Source of the DNA: Mallotus nudiflorus
Taxonomy: Eukaryota; Streptophyta; Magnoliopsida; Malpighiales; Euphorbiaceae
NCBI GenBank assembly: GCA_947683625.1
Contig: CANTUR010000047.1
Span: 62,001 to 126,000, forward strand
Length of the DNA stretch: 64,000 nt
Direction of reading: 5' to 3'
Both the position numbers and the translations under genes were made by a program. Positions within the stretch are counted from its first letter, which is position 1. Each line of letters begins with the position of its first letter. Below are positions 25,009-35,053 of this stretch, in pieces. The notes beneath the pieces were generated by a model. The model ran no database searches. It worked only from the letters and a program-made list of their open reading frames with translations, and was not told the DNA's origin.

Positions 25009-25074
25009 ATGTTAATAATAACAAAAACTATATAATATATACATAATTAAATAATAATAATAAACCCTAAAATG

Positions 25075-25112
<38 letters not shown>
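24805..25112. repeat. Cluster of TA microsatellites in S2
   Basis: Three TA tracts: 24805-24872, about 24956-25005 and 25076-25112, separated by short AT-rich spacers with ACACAC. They lie upstream of the GC-richer island in LTR orientation. Confidence 0.95.
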
Positions 25113-25115
<3 letters not shown>

Positions 25116-25383
25116 AATATGCAAAATATAATCATGCATGATAACATGCGATTTAATAAAATAAGCTAGCATAAATAAATAAATAATTAATTATTTAGAT
25201 TTTATTTTCCCAAAAATGTAAATCTCAAAAAAATTTTACGTAAATCTCTTAAAAGAATATACAATAAAAAAATGACTTTAATAAATAGCACACTCATTAA
25301 ATAATCATAAATATTTATAAAAATTATTAACACTGTATATCCCGATGTAGTTTAAAATTATCTAAAAATTCAGGATATTACAA

Positions 25384-25388
25384 TTGAG
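25384..25388. repeat. Target-site duplication ATTGA, right copy (S2)
   Basis: Directly follows LTR S2; matches 21872-21876. Confidence 0.92.
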
Positions 25389-25557
25389 TATTCATTTTCA
25401 TATATTGATTCGAAAAATTTTAATTCAGTTGTACTTTTATCTATTTATTGCATGTTTATATTTTTCTAAGGCTTGCTACGGGTTCCGGATTCGAAAGAAT
25501 TCTCGTTCCCTAGCACCAGTCATAACTCCCAGTTTTGGGTCATGATAATACCTTTGG
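25389..25557 (+). mobile_element. Element C 5' LTR, terminal part
   Basis: Aligns with C's 3' LTR at about 49117-49280, including the conserved GCTTGCTACGGGTTCCGGAT block and CGTTCCCTAGC. It ends GGGTCATGATA where other LTRs end GGGTCGTGACA, so the terminal CA is mutated. No PBS follows. Confidence 0.8.
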
Positions 25558-26219
25558 TCATATTGCAGATGCAATCTCTATTTCAGTAGAGAACTCGGGA
25601 TATGTCAATTCTACATATATTCTATATTTTGAATCTTATTGATTTCCATGTTTTTTCAAGGAGCTGAATGCGAATTGCTTATTCTACAGAGACAATATTG
25701 ATAATCAGTCTTTTTAAGTTGAAGTTGTGGTTATAGTTTTAGCCTTACTACACCTATCTAGTATAGGGGTAGGTTAGAGGTAACTGTAACTCAAAGGCCG
25801 ATGTAGTTACTATTAGAGGTACCAGCAACATTTGTGGCTAGGATAGCTAAGGTTAATAAGGACTTGATAGCACTTAACCAAGCATGATAATTGTTTTATT
25901 TATGCTTTGATAAGGAAATTGGAAGAGGACTAATGAAGACAAATCACCTTTTGTACTTTTGATGGTGAAGTTGTCAGTTCTGACTACAGCTCATGGTTAG
26001 AGTTAAAGAGTAATTTCAAAAATACTTCCATCCATTTTCTAAGAAGGATAATTACATGTGGCTGTTATTGCTTAGAGTAAGAGTAGAGCAATCGGTTGAG
26101 AAGAATACCTATAAACTCTTCAATCTGTCACATCATGTTATAAACATGATATAGTATAAGAGGAGACTGGTAAAACTATATGTTACAGAATTAAGTTTGA
26201 TATATTGGCATCTAAACTA
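25558..26219 (+). other. Unassigned region of element C (gag position)
   Basis: About 660 bp where PBS and gag are expected. No TGGTATCAGAGC, no zinc knuckle and no capsid motif is visible, and no open frame of note. It does not look like LTR sequence either. A short inverted repeat ATCATGTT/AACATGAT lies near 26132-26150. It may be very decayed gag, a divergent gag from another lineage, or inserted filler. Confidence 0.4.
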
Positions 26220-28302
26220 AAGACTGGAATTTAGAAAGTTATTCACGAATTTAGCCTTTTGGGTGTAATTAATCTTGATGTGATATGGAGAATGGATTAT
26301 TTATTTTAGCACTATGCAGTGGTTGATTGTCAGAGTAAAGAGGTGATTTTCAGAATTCCTAATGAATAAGAGTTTAAGTTTATGAGTGACAAAAGTTTTG
26401 CACCTCAAAATCTTATCTCCGCTATCACTGCTAGGAAGATGCTGAGGAAGGGTTATCAGGAATACTTGGCTCTAGTCAAGGATACTTCAGTGGAGAAGTT
26501 GTCTCTCACAGATGTTCCAATTGCTTGTGAGTTTCCTTATGTTTTTCCTGAGGAGTTACTGGATTTACTACCTCATAGAGATTGAATTCTATATCAATGT
26601 GGTTCCTGATATAGCTCCTATTTTGACGCAACTGTACAGAATGGCTCTTGCTGAGTTGAAGGAGCAATTGCAAGATCTATTGGACAAGGGTTTTGTCAGA
26701 CCCTGTGTCTTTCCTAGAAGTGCACAGTTCTTTTCTAAGATTGATTTGAGGTTGGGTTATCATTAGCTGTGAATCAGTGAAGCCAATGTTCTTAAAATGG
26801 CACTTGTTATGGACATTATAAGTTTTTAGTAATGTCCTTTAGATTGGATAATGCACCAGCAGCTTTCATGGATATGATAAAAAAGGTATTCAGACCATAT
26901 ATGGATCAATTTGTAGTAGTCTTCATTGATGATATACTAGCGTATTCGAAGTGTATGAAAGGGCACGTATATCACTTGAGGACTATACTACAGACACTGA
27001 GAGAATGTTAGCTTTATGCTAAATTCTCAAAGTGTAATTTCTATTTAGAGAGTGTTGTTTTCCTTGGACACATGGCATCTAAAGATAGTATCCAAGTTGA
27101 TCTACAGAAGATCAAGGCAGTGTCTGAGTAGCCCAGACTTACTACAGTTATGGAGACTCATAGTTTTCTAGGTTTAGTTGGGTATTATAGGAGATCTTAG
27201 CAGAATTTTCTAGAAGTTCAGCTCCTATAACCCTCCTAACTTAGAAGAATGTGAAGTGTGATCAAATGTTTGTTAGAATAATTTCCAGTTGCTGAAGAAG
27301 ATTGTTGATCTAAAAGTTGCATGAGTTAGTGGATTAGAGTCTGATGATAAAAATGAGTAGATCTAGTGGACTATTAGCTCAGTTCAAGGTTTGATATGTG
27401 TTTTATGGATCAGTGGTAGAATGTCCATTCCTGATGTGGATAAGTTAAGAGAGGAGAGATCCTCAAGGAAGCATATTGTGTGCTTACATAGAGTACTTGT
27501 GTCCATTGTTTCTGGTAGAGGTTTAGTGTTTACCTCTCATTTTTGGCAGAAGTTACAGGAAGCGATGGGCACCAGGCTTGATTTCAATACTATTTTTATC
27601 CTCAGACAGGTGGTCAATCTGAGAGGACGATCCAGACACTGGAAAATATGTTTTGGATCTAGGAGGTAGTTGGGATGATCATTTACCACTTGTAAAGTTT
27701 GCTTACAATAACAATTACCATAGCAGTATTGGAATGGCACTATATGAAATTCTATATAGAAGGAAGTGTTGATCTCCTTTGTGTTAGGATGAATTGGAGA
27801 GAAAGCATTGACTAGACTTGAGATTGTTTAGAATGCAGCGGAGAAAGTTATTGTGACCAGAAGGAGATTATAGACCATAGATAGCAGACTGAAGAGCTAT
27901 GCATATCCAAGACATAGAGCTATGGAGTTCCAGATTGGAGATTGTTTTTCTGAAGGTGTCTCTAATGAAGGGTGTGATGAGTTTTAGCAGGAATGGTAAG
28001 CTAGCACCGAGGTATATTGGACCGTTCGAGATTCTGAAGAGAGTGGGCATTGTTGTTTATCAGTTGGCTTTACCTCCGAGTTTTTATCAAGTGCATCCAG
28101 TGTTCCATATCTTGATGTTGAGAAAGTGTATTTCAAAACCTTCACATATGTTACAGCCCGATAGTGTATAAGTGAGTGAAGACTTGACGTTCATGGAAGA
28201 ACCTGTTGCGATCGTGGACTATCAAGTTTGACAGTTGTGTTCGAAGCAGATTTTAATGGTCAAGGTGTTGTGGCAAGGCAATAACATGGAAGAGCATACC
28301 TG
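26220..28302 (+). pseudogene. Element C pol, heavily decayed
   Basis: Begins with a degraded protease end (MDYLF, stop, HYA near 26290-26315). Then come the PR-RT linker (open 26382-26585) and RT fragments. RT has lost the segment between its first motif and SKIDLRLGYH (26740 region), keeps [11 protein letters not shown] near 26917-26945, and breaks down after 27120. RNase H and the first part of integrase are mostly deleted. The integrase piece 27391-27669 has VSGRG where the second catalytic Asp belongs. The GPY/F region is recognisable at 27899-28171. The chromodomain is cut at 28302 by element D in its HTWE motif and resumes at 41986. Clearly dead. Confidence 0.85.
28298..28302. repeat. 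Target-site duplication ACCTG, left copy (element D)
   Basis: ACCTG directly before TGTAATAATCCGAG; repeated at 41986-41990 after D's LTR end. It falls in the Thr-Trp codons of C's chromodomain. Confidence 0.93.
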
Positions 28303-31300
28303 TGTAATAATCCGAGTTTTTAAATTATTTTATTTTAAAATAGGATATGCAATGTTAATAATTTAAAATAATATTTGATTATTTATTGATTAATGAGTTT
28401 TATTATCATTATTTTATGTTAATTAGGGTTACGATATATATATATTTATTTTAAGATTAGTATTTGAATAATTTATTTGAGTAATATATATATATATATG
28501 CATGCTTTAGGGTTTAATATTTAATTAAATGTGTTTAGTGTTAATATTGGTGTGAATATACAGGTGTGTATATATATATATGAATTAAAATATATGTGTG
28601 GTGTGTGTATTTAGTGTAATATTATAATAAATTATAACATAAAGTTTATTAAAGTTAAAATATATAGTATATTGAATATATATATATATATATACACATA
28701 CAAAATAAACACCCTCCATTTACTTTCCTCATCTTCCCTGATCATTCCCCTCCCCCTCCCACACTGTCGCTGTTGTCCGTTTCTTCCTCCGTTAGTATGC
28801 CTCCATGCCTTTCGCTGCCAGTCAGCTAGCTCCACTGTCTTCTTCCATCTTCTTTGGCACCGTTTGAAGCTTATGAAGCCAGAAAACCCGAAATCGTTCC
28901 CTCCTCTGTTCAAGGCTTTTTCGGCCACCAAATTGGTTGATTCCGGTGTCGTTGGACTCCTGGAACTTCATAGAGGAGGATTCCAAGCTTCTTGTGGCTT
29001 GAAAACGCGATTTGGTAGGGTTTTGAACTCATTTCCATTTTTGGCCATTCTTGAGTTTTTATTCTTTTTTCGATTATGTTGCTTGATTCATGAAAAGTGC
29101 CTTAACAAATGTTATTCCCGTTAGCTTTATTTTCATCCCAGAATTTTTTGTGTGATTTTTGGGAATTATTTTGATTTTTGTGAATTTTTTATTATTTTAT
29201 TATTATTTTATTTTCGTAAATTAATTAAATAAATTATGAAATTGTGATTTTTGGTGTTTTTGGTGGTTAATATTAATTTTAGAATTTAATTTACAATTTT
29301 TGTGTATTTTGTTTAATTTTTATAATTATTTTTAGTTTATGTTATTTTTGGAAATTTAGGTTAAATATACATTTTGTTAGTAATTATTGGTTAATTAGGT
29401 GTATTTGTTTATTTTAATAAATAATATGTTGAGAAAATAATTTTTGAGTATTTATATAATTTTTATTGATTTTTTGAATATTATTAGTATTTTATGTGTA
29501 TTTTTATATATTAGGGGTATTTTGGTAATTTGATGAAGATTTTGGTTTATTATTAAATTTAATTGGTTTTAATATTATTTGAGGTATAAAAATGATTTTT
29601 AAAAATTATTTACTAATTTCAACTAATTAATACTATTTTTCAAAAATTATTTTCAAATTATATATAATATACTATTTTTGTAAATAAATGGAATTTTAGT
29701 AATTTTTAATATGTTTTTGGACTAATTAAGTAATTTGGATTTATAAAATGAATTTTTATTAATATCTATGGAATAATCGAGAAATATAAATTTTAATAAT
29801 ATTATATTATTAATTAGGGTTTTTAAGTAATTATTGGTAAAATAATTACTTTTGGTGTTTTAATACATAAATTGCCATATTTTGGTACTTAAAGGGCATT
29901 TTTTGTACTTATTGAATTTTAACATATTTTATGTATTTTGTTGTGAATTGTGAACCTCAGTTGGGGGAATTTGTAATTTGGGATCCCGACCGAGGAGTTA
30001 TGAGAATTTTTGTTTGAAGTGTATTTTTCTTACAGGACCAGCTTTACTTTTTAAGTAGAGAGATATCCATTTTACAGAGGAGGTTCTGTCGAATTTTTAA
30101 TAGAATTCTCGTAAAATGTGACATTGGGTCTTATTCCTATTCTCTATCTGTGTTAGTAATCCTAGATCGAGTCTCTAAAAGTTAAGTTAGATTTATTCTG
30201 ATTTCTTATTATTATTTTATTGTTAATTGCACCGAGACCGAGGCCTAGTGAACCAGGCCCGTCGGACCCGTCTCAAGGAGCGCATACCTGTGAGTTGTTA
30301 TTTTATATATGCATGCATTTAGGTTGTATGTTTTAGAAATATATGTTTTAATTGTATGATTTATACATAAATGACTTAATAAATGCTTAACTATATTCTA
30401 GGTATATTTTTAGTTTATTTTCAGTATATTATGAAATAAATGCATGTTTTTCTTTTTAATTAAATCTAGATTACTTTCAAATATATTATTGGTTTAATTT
30501 AATATATTTCGTGATTTATTTGAATTGATTTTACGTATATATACTTGAAATACACTTAGTTTATTTTAGGTATATTTCTAGTATGTATATGGTTTATAAT
30601 GTTATTTATAATGATATCATGCATCATTATTTTATGAATGAAATGAGTTATTTTTAATGAAGGATATCAATAAAACGTGCTTCCTAGTGGGCAGCATTAG
30701 GACCGAGTACGTACCGGTACGACGATAGATTATAGGTTAAATTACTAATCTATTTATGGATCATGACTTGATTGATTTGATTATTGTGTGAGGTGAATGA
30801 GAGTGTGATTGTTGGAGCTCAGTTGACTTAGTGTCTCGGGGCCAATCACACTAAAAGTCAGACTGCTGGAGCTCGGTCAACTTAGTGTCTCAGGGCCAAT
30901 CTACTATCAATAAGGATTAAGTGAATTTATTTGGAAACAAGTGAGTCTGTATGGCTAGAGTGATGTCTATTGTTATTTGAGGTTGCAATCATTTAGGGTT
31001 CTATTTGATCCTTCTTAAACTAGTATTTTTCAATATTATAAATGAAGTGATTTTCAGCATCTGTGTGTACATGCTTGTATATATATTTATTATATACATA
31101 TGATTGATTGCATTTGACAATTAGTAATGCGTGTATATATATATTATAACAATTCACTCAGTGAGGTCTAACTCCCCTCCGTTGATGTTTTTACAGGAGA
31201 GTCCTCATCTTCAGACCTCAGCAGTAGACCTATCTGCCGGATTTCTTCTGCTTTGGCTCTATTATGTAAATCACTTACTTGAGTTTTATTTTATACTCTA

Positions 31301-31593
31301 GACGCTACAGTATTAGTTGTATTTGATTTTATGCATGTATGAGATTTTAATTCAGAGTGTTACTCTGAAGTATTATATTAAAAGATTTTATTTATGATAT
31401 GAGATGTGATTTTATTTTATTAAAGGAAGTTGAGGATATTATTTTATTATTTGAGATTTAATTTCCACTATATAAATATTTTATTTATTTTATTTTACTG
31501 CATGCTTTTCTTTAAGGCTTGCTACAGGTTCCAGATTCAAAATAATTCCCATTCCCTAGCGTCAGTCATGGCCCCCTATTTTGGGTTGTGACA
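28303..31593 (+). mobile_element. Element D 5' LTR
   Basis: 3291 bp from TGTAATAATCCGAG to GGGTTGTGACA. It has a TA run at about 28675-28695, then a pyrimidine-rich GC island (28705-29020) ending with a donor-like GGTAGGG at 29014-29020, an AT-rich 1-kb stretch, an acceptor-like TTTTTCTTACAG ending at 30035, a GTGAGTT donor-like site near 30291, the hairpin module at 30802-30908, and a TTTTTACAG acceptor-like site near 31188-31196. A segment present in the 3' LTR at about 36750-36855 is missing here, between ATATAT runs. The ORF at 28672-29124 covers the island and shares a reading frame with other copies. Confidence 0.92.
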
Positions 31594-31597
31594 AAGT

Positions 31598-31609
31598 TAG
31601 TATCAGAGC
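31598..31609 (+). other. Element D primer binding site
   Basis: TAGTATCAGAGC, one mismatch from the initiator tRNA-Met site, four bases after the LTR end at 31593. Confidence 0.9.
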
Positions 31610-31636
31610 GGAGTTTTGTGTCAGGGCCTTAGTCGT

Positions 31637-31790
31637 GTGAGTTGTGGCCCTAGTTTTTAGTATTGTGTTTTCTTTGAAACTACTGCAATTAATTAGGTTC
31701 GAGTATGTCATAATAAGTATTCCTTAATTTAGTTTTCTGTATTATCCTCTGTTATTTGTCTTGTCTAAATCCTTTTGTTTATCTTTTCAG
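31637..31790 (+). promoter_or_regulatory. Candidate short intron between PBS and gag (element D)
   Basis: GTGAGT at 31637-31642 and a pyrimidine-rich TATCTTTTCAG ending at 31790 bracket 154 bp of T-rich sequence, one base before the gag start position. A (TTTTTAG at 7748-7754, minus) and G (TTTTCAG at 55273-55279, minus) also have acceptor-like motifs at exactly this spot; in B the AG is AA (12604-12606). The donor is also present in B at 12454-12459. Splicing is not shown by DNA alone. Confidence 0.4.
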
Positions 31791-31791
31791 A

Positions 31792-33129
31792 ATAATTAGG
31801 TGAGCACGTGTCGCTCCACCGATCACTAAGGCCGAGGATGATGAGTCCTTCCAGGATGAGGTTTTACCTCTTGAGCCACTAGCGAGGCGCAAAGGTCGTG
31901 GCAGAGGTAAACCTCGGGAGCGGCAGGTCGCCGTAGACAAAGAGAGCTACAGGATGAGAAACCTGTAGAGCTTGAGTATGAGGGTATTCATGTACCTCCT
32001 GTTGCACCGCCTGTTCAGCCTGCCTATCAGCAGGGTATGTCTAACCCTGAGGCAGCCCTATTTTATGCCAAAGTCGACAGGATTGCATTCGATGGGATGT
32101 CTAATCCATTAGACTTTCTGCATGCGATAGAGACGAGGACTCGGACTGTTCACACCGAGTACTAATGGATCATGATAGTCAAGCTGTCTATTAAGGGACC
32201 AGCCCTGGACTATTTTATTTAGATGATCTAACCATATATGATGACGATGACCTAGGCTCAGTTCAGAGAGCAATTCATGAAGAGATTTTACGCAGAGCCA
32301 CTTCGTATGAGCTACAGACTCCGGTTGACCAGCATTACTCGAGGTGACATATCTATTGAGGATTATACCAGAGAGTTTCTTTGGCTTGGCAAATATGCAG
32401 AGGATCTGATGTGAGATCAGTACTTCATAATCACCACCTATGTCACTAGATTGGATTCTGCATTTGTTGGTATACCTATAGCAGGCCTTACTCTTGAGTC
32501 AGTGATAGAGTTGGCCAAGAAGATTGAGCTGAGGCTAGTCAGACAAGGAGCTATGCCTAATTATTACCAGTTGGGTGTTCAGTTGGGTGGATTTCAGACT
32601 ACTCTGTACTTGAGTTTTCAAATTGGATCGAGTAGCCAGTAGAGGGGTCCAACCCAGCAGACTCAAAGACAGCAGTAGAGGGTACATCAGAGTAGTAGAC
32701 ATGGCCGTAGGGGTCAGCGTAGACCATTTAGACTTGGGTCAGGTGCTTTAAGCAGCAGCAATAGTCGTAGTTCTAGGTCGGCTGCTAGTGTATGTCAGAC
32801 ATGCGGCAGAGTCCATCAGGGACCGTGTTACATGACACCACTGACGTGTTTCAAATGCGGGCAGACGGGACATTTTGCCAGATCGTGTCCCTATTCTAGA
32901 TATCAACAGCCGCAGATTCCGTGATTTCCTCAGCAGTCGATTGCTAGTGCTACACCCATTCCTTTTTAGTTGCCTCCAACCCAGCATCAGAGTTCTACCC
33001 AGATTGTTCCCTAGCAGGTTCATGGTAAAGGTACCAGAGGAGGTGCCAGAGGTGTTGGCTAGGATTTTACCAGCCAGCAGGGAGGTCAAGGACAGGATAA
33101 AGTCTTCCATCTCATGCTCAGGCATCTAA
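31792..33129 (+). pseudogene. Element D gag (start lost, broken)
   Basis: The position matching the gag ATG of the other copies reads ATA (31792-31794) and is followed within two codons by a stop. Shared features further on are the VAPP- and EDDESFQDE-like N-terminus, the capsid core around 32270-32560 and the open piece 32451-32642 ending in QIGSSSQ. The zinc knuckle at 32847-32888 reads CFKCGQTGHFARSC, the perfect CX2CX4HX4C consensus, preceded by a CQTC-H-C cluster. Several stops lie between these parts. This is the best preserved knuckle in the window despite the dead start. Confidence 0.86.
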
Positions 33130-33135
33130 TGCAGC

Positions 33136-33777
33136 GTGGGAGGTATTATTTCTATCTGTTACCGGGATGCATGGGTTTTGTTTGATCCGGGTGCCATGCA
33201 TTTGTTCATACCTCCTCTTTTTTCTTCTAAGTCTTATTGGAAAGCTTTAATGATGGCTTTTCCTTTGTCTGTTGCCACTCCTCTAAGTGATTATTTAGAC
33301 ACCGATGTTATTCTTTTTGGTTGTATAGTTCTTGTCAGAGGTAGAAAATTATCTGCTGATTTGATTCTATTGAATGTGATGGAGTTCGATGTTATTTTGG
33401 GTATGGATTGGTTATCTCAACACTATGCCATGGTGGATTATCGGAGTAAAGATATGACTTTCAAAATTCCTAGTGAAGAGGAATTCAAGTTTGTGGGTAA
33501 TAAGAGTTCAGTACCTCAGAATCTCATTTTTGCTATTACGGCTAGAAAGTTACTGAGGAAGGGTTGTCAAGGGTATTTGGCATTAGTCAAGGATACTTTA
33601 GTAGAGAAGTTGTCACTCATAGATGTTCCTGTTGCTTGTGAGTTTCCTAAGGAGTTGTCAGTTTTACCACCTCACAAAGAGATTGAGTTTTGTATAGATA
33701 AGGTTCCAGGCACTACCCCTATTTATATGCCACCCTGCAAAATGGCTCCTGTAGAGTTAAAAGAGTTGAAGGAGTAG
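33136..33777 (+). pseudogene. Element D aspartic protease and PR-RT linker
   Basis: 213-aa open frame. Protease motif LFDPGAMHLFIPP (Pro where Ser/Thr is expected after the catalytic Asp) at about residues 15-27, then DVILGMDWLSQHYA at about 84-97, and the linker through MPPCKMAPVELKELKE. It ends in TAG at a Gln position. It would cleave the Gag-Pol precursor. DPG is shared with B. Confidence 0.88.
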
Positions 33778-34443
33778 TTGCAAGAGTTGCTAGATAAGGG
33801 TTTTATTAGACCCAATATCTCTCCTTGGGGTGCTCCAGTCCTATAAGGATGGTACCCTGAGACTATGCATTAACTACAGAGAGCTGAATAAGGTTACAGT
33901 GAAGAATAAGTATCCCCTCCCAATGGTAGATGACTTATTTGATCAGTTATAGGGTGCACAGTTCTTTTCTAAGATTGATTTAAGGTCGGGTTATCATCAG
34001 TTGTGGATTAGTGAAGCCGATGTTCCTAAAACGACATTTTGTACTCTATATAGCCATTATGAGTTTCTGGTGATGTCTTTTCGTTTGACTAATGCACCAG
34101 CGGCTTTTATGGATCTGATGAACAAGGTATTCGAACCATTTATGGATTAGTTAATGGTAGTCTTCATCGATGATAAACTGGTGTATTCGAGGAGTATGGA
34201 AGAACATGTATATCATTTGAGGACTGTACTACAAACACTGAGAGAACATCAGCTTTATGATGAATTCTCGAAGTGTGATTTCTGGATGCAGAGTGTTGCA
34301 TTTCTTGGACACGTGGTGTCTAAAGAGGGTATCCAGGTGGATCCACAGAAGATTGAGGCAGTGTCTGAGTGGCCTAGACCGACTTCAATTATTAAGATTC
34401 AGAGTTTTCTAGGTTTAGCTGGGTACTATAGGAGGTTTGTATA
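33778..34443 (+). pseudogene. Element D reverse transcriptase (broken)
   Basis: Begins [19 protein letters not shown] and then loses about 14 bases at the KKDG motif (near 33842), shifting frame. Motifs [15 protein letters not shown] and [16 protein letters not shown] are readable near 33990-34130. A clean open piece from 34154 has [11 protein letters not shown], so the FIDD box is kept, and the RT thumb with [12 protein letters not shown] up to a TAG at 34442. Confidence 0.87.
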
Positions 34444-35053
34444 GGATTTTTCTAGAATTACAGCTCCTATGACTCACTTGACTCAGAAGAATGTAAGATT
34501 TGAGTGGTCAGAAGCTTGTGAGAGCAGTTTTCAGTTGTTGAAGGAGAAGTTGACCACAGCTCCAGTTTTGGCTTTGCCTAATGGAGAAGATAAGTTCACA
34601 GTGTATTGTGATTCCTCTAAAGTTAGCCTAGGTTGTGTAAATGGTAGGGTGATAGCCTATGCTTCGAGGCAGTTAAAGAAGCATGAACAGAACTATCCTA
34701 CTCATGACCTAGAGATGGCTACAGTGATCTTTACTCTCAAGATCTGGAGACATTATCTGTACGGGGTGACTTGTGAGATTTTTACTGATCACAAGAGCCT
34801 TAAGTACATTTTCTAGCAGAGAGATCTGAATCTGAGGCAGAGGAGATGGTTGGAACTGTTGAAAGATTATGACAGTGAGATTTTATATCACCTAGGCAAG
34901 GCTAATGTGGTAGCAGATGCCTTGAGTAAGAAGTCCTCAGGCAGTCTTGCTCATATTAGTGTGGAGAGGAGACTGTTGATCCAGGAGTTGCATCTGTTAA
35001 TGGATCAAGGTCTAATGATGAAGGTGAGTAGATTAGGTGGACTGCTAGCTTAG
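34444..35053 (+). pseudogene. Element D RNase H (broken)
   Basis: Open piece 34469-34816 carries [25 protein letters not shown] and [11 protein letters not shown], so the acidic residues are present, but about four residues are missing between SLGC and NGRV compared with B. After a TAG it continues at 34850-35053 with [13 protein letters not shown], ending at a TAG where relatives have LAQF. Confidence 0.87.

Larger units (their letters stand above)
21877..25383 (-). mobile_element. Solo LTR S2 with ATTGA duplication, in element C 5' LTR
   Basis: Reverse LTR of 3507 bp from TGTCATGACCC to GGATATTACA, flanked by ATTGA at 21872-21876 and 25384-25388. Sequence on both sides joins into C's 5' LTR, matching C's 3' LTR through this point. 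It contains the hairpin module at 22562-22669, a 120-bp tandem duplication at 24591-24808, and three TA tracts. No coding capacity; the ORFs at 22190-25046 are LTR shadows. Confidence 0.93.

Noticed and set aside
25558..26219. DNA transposon in element C
   Set aside because: No terminal inverted repeats, target duplication or transposase motif could be seen.
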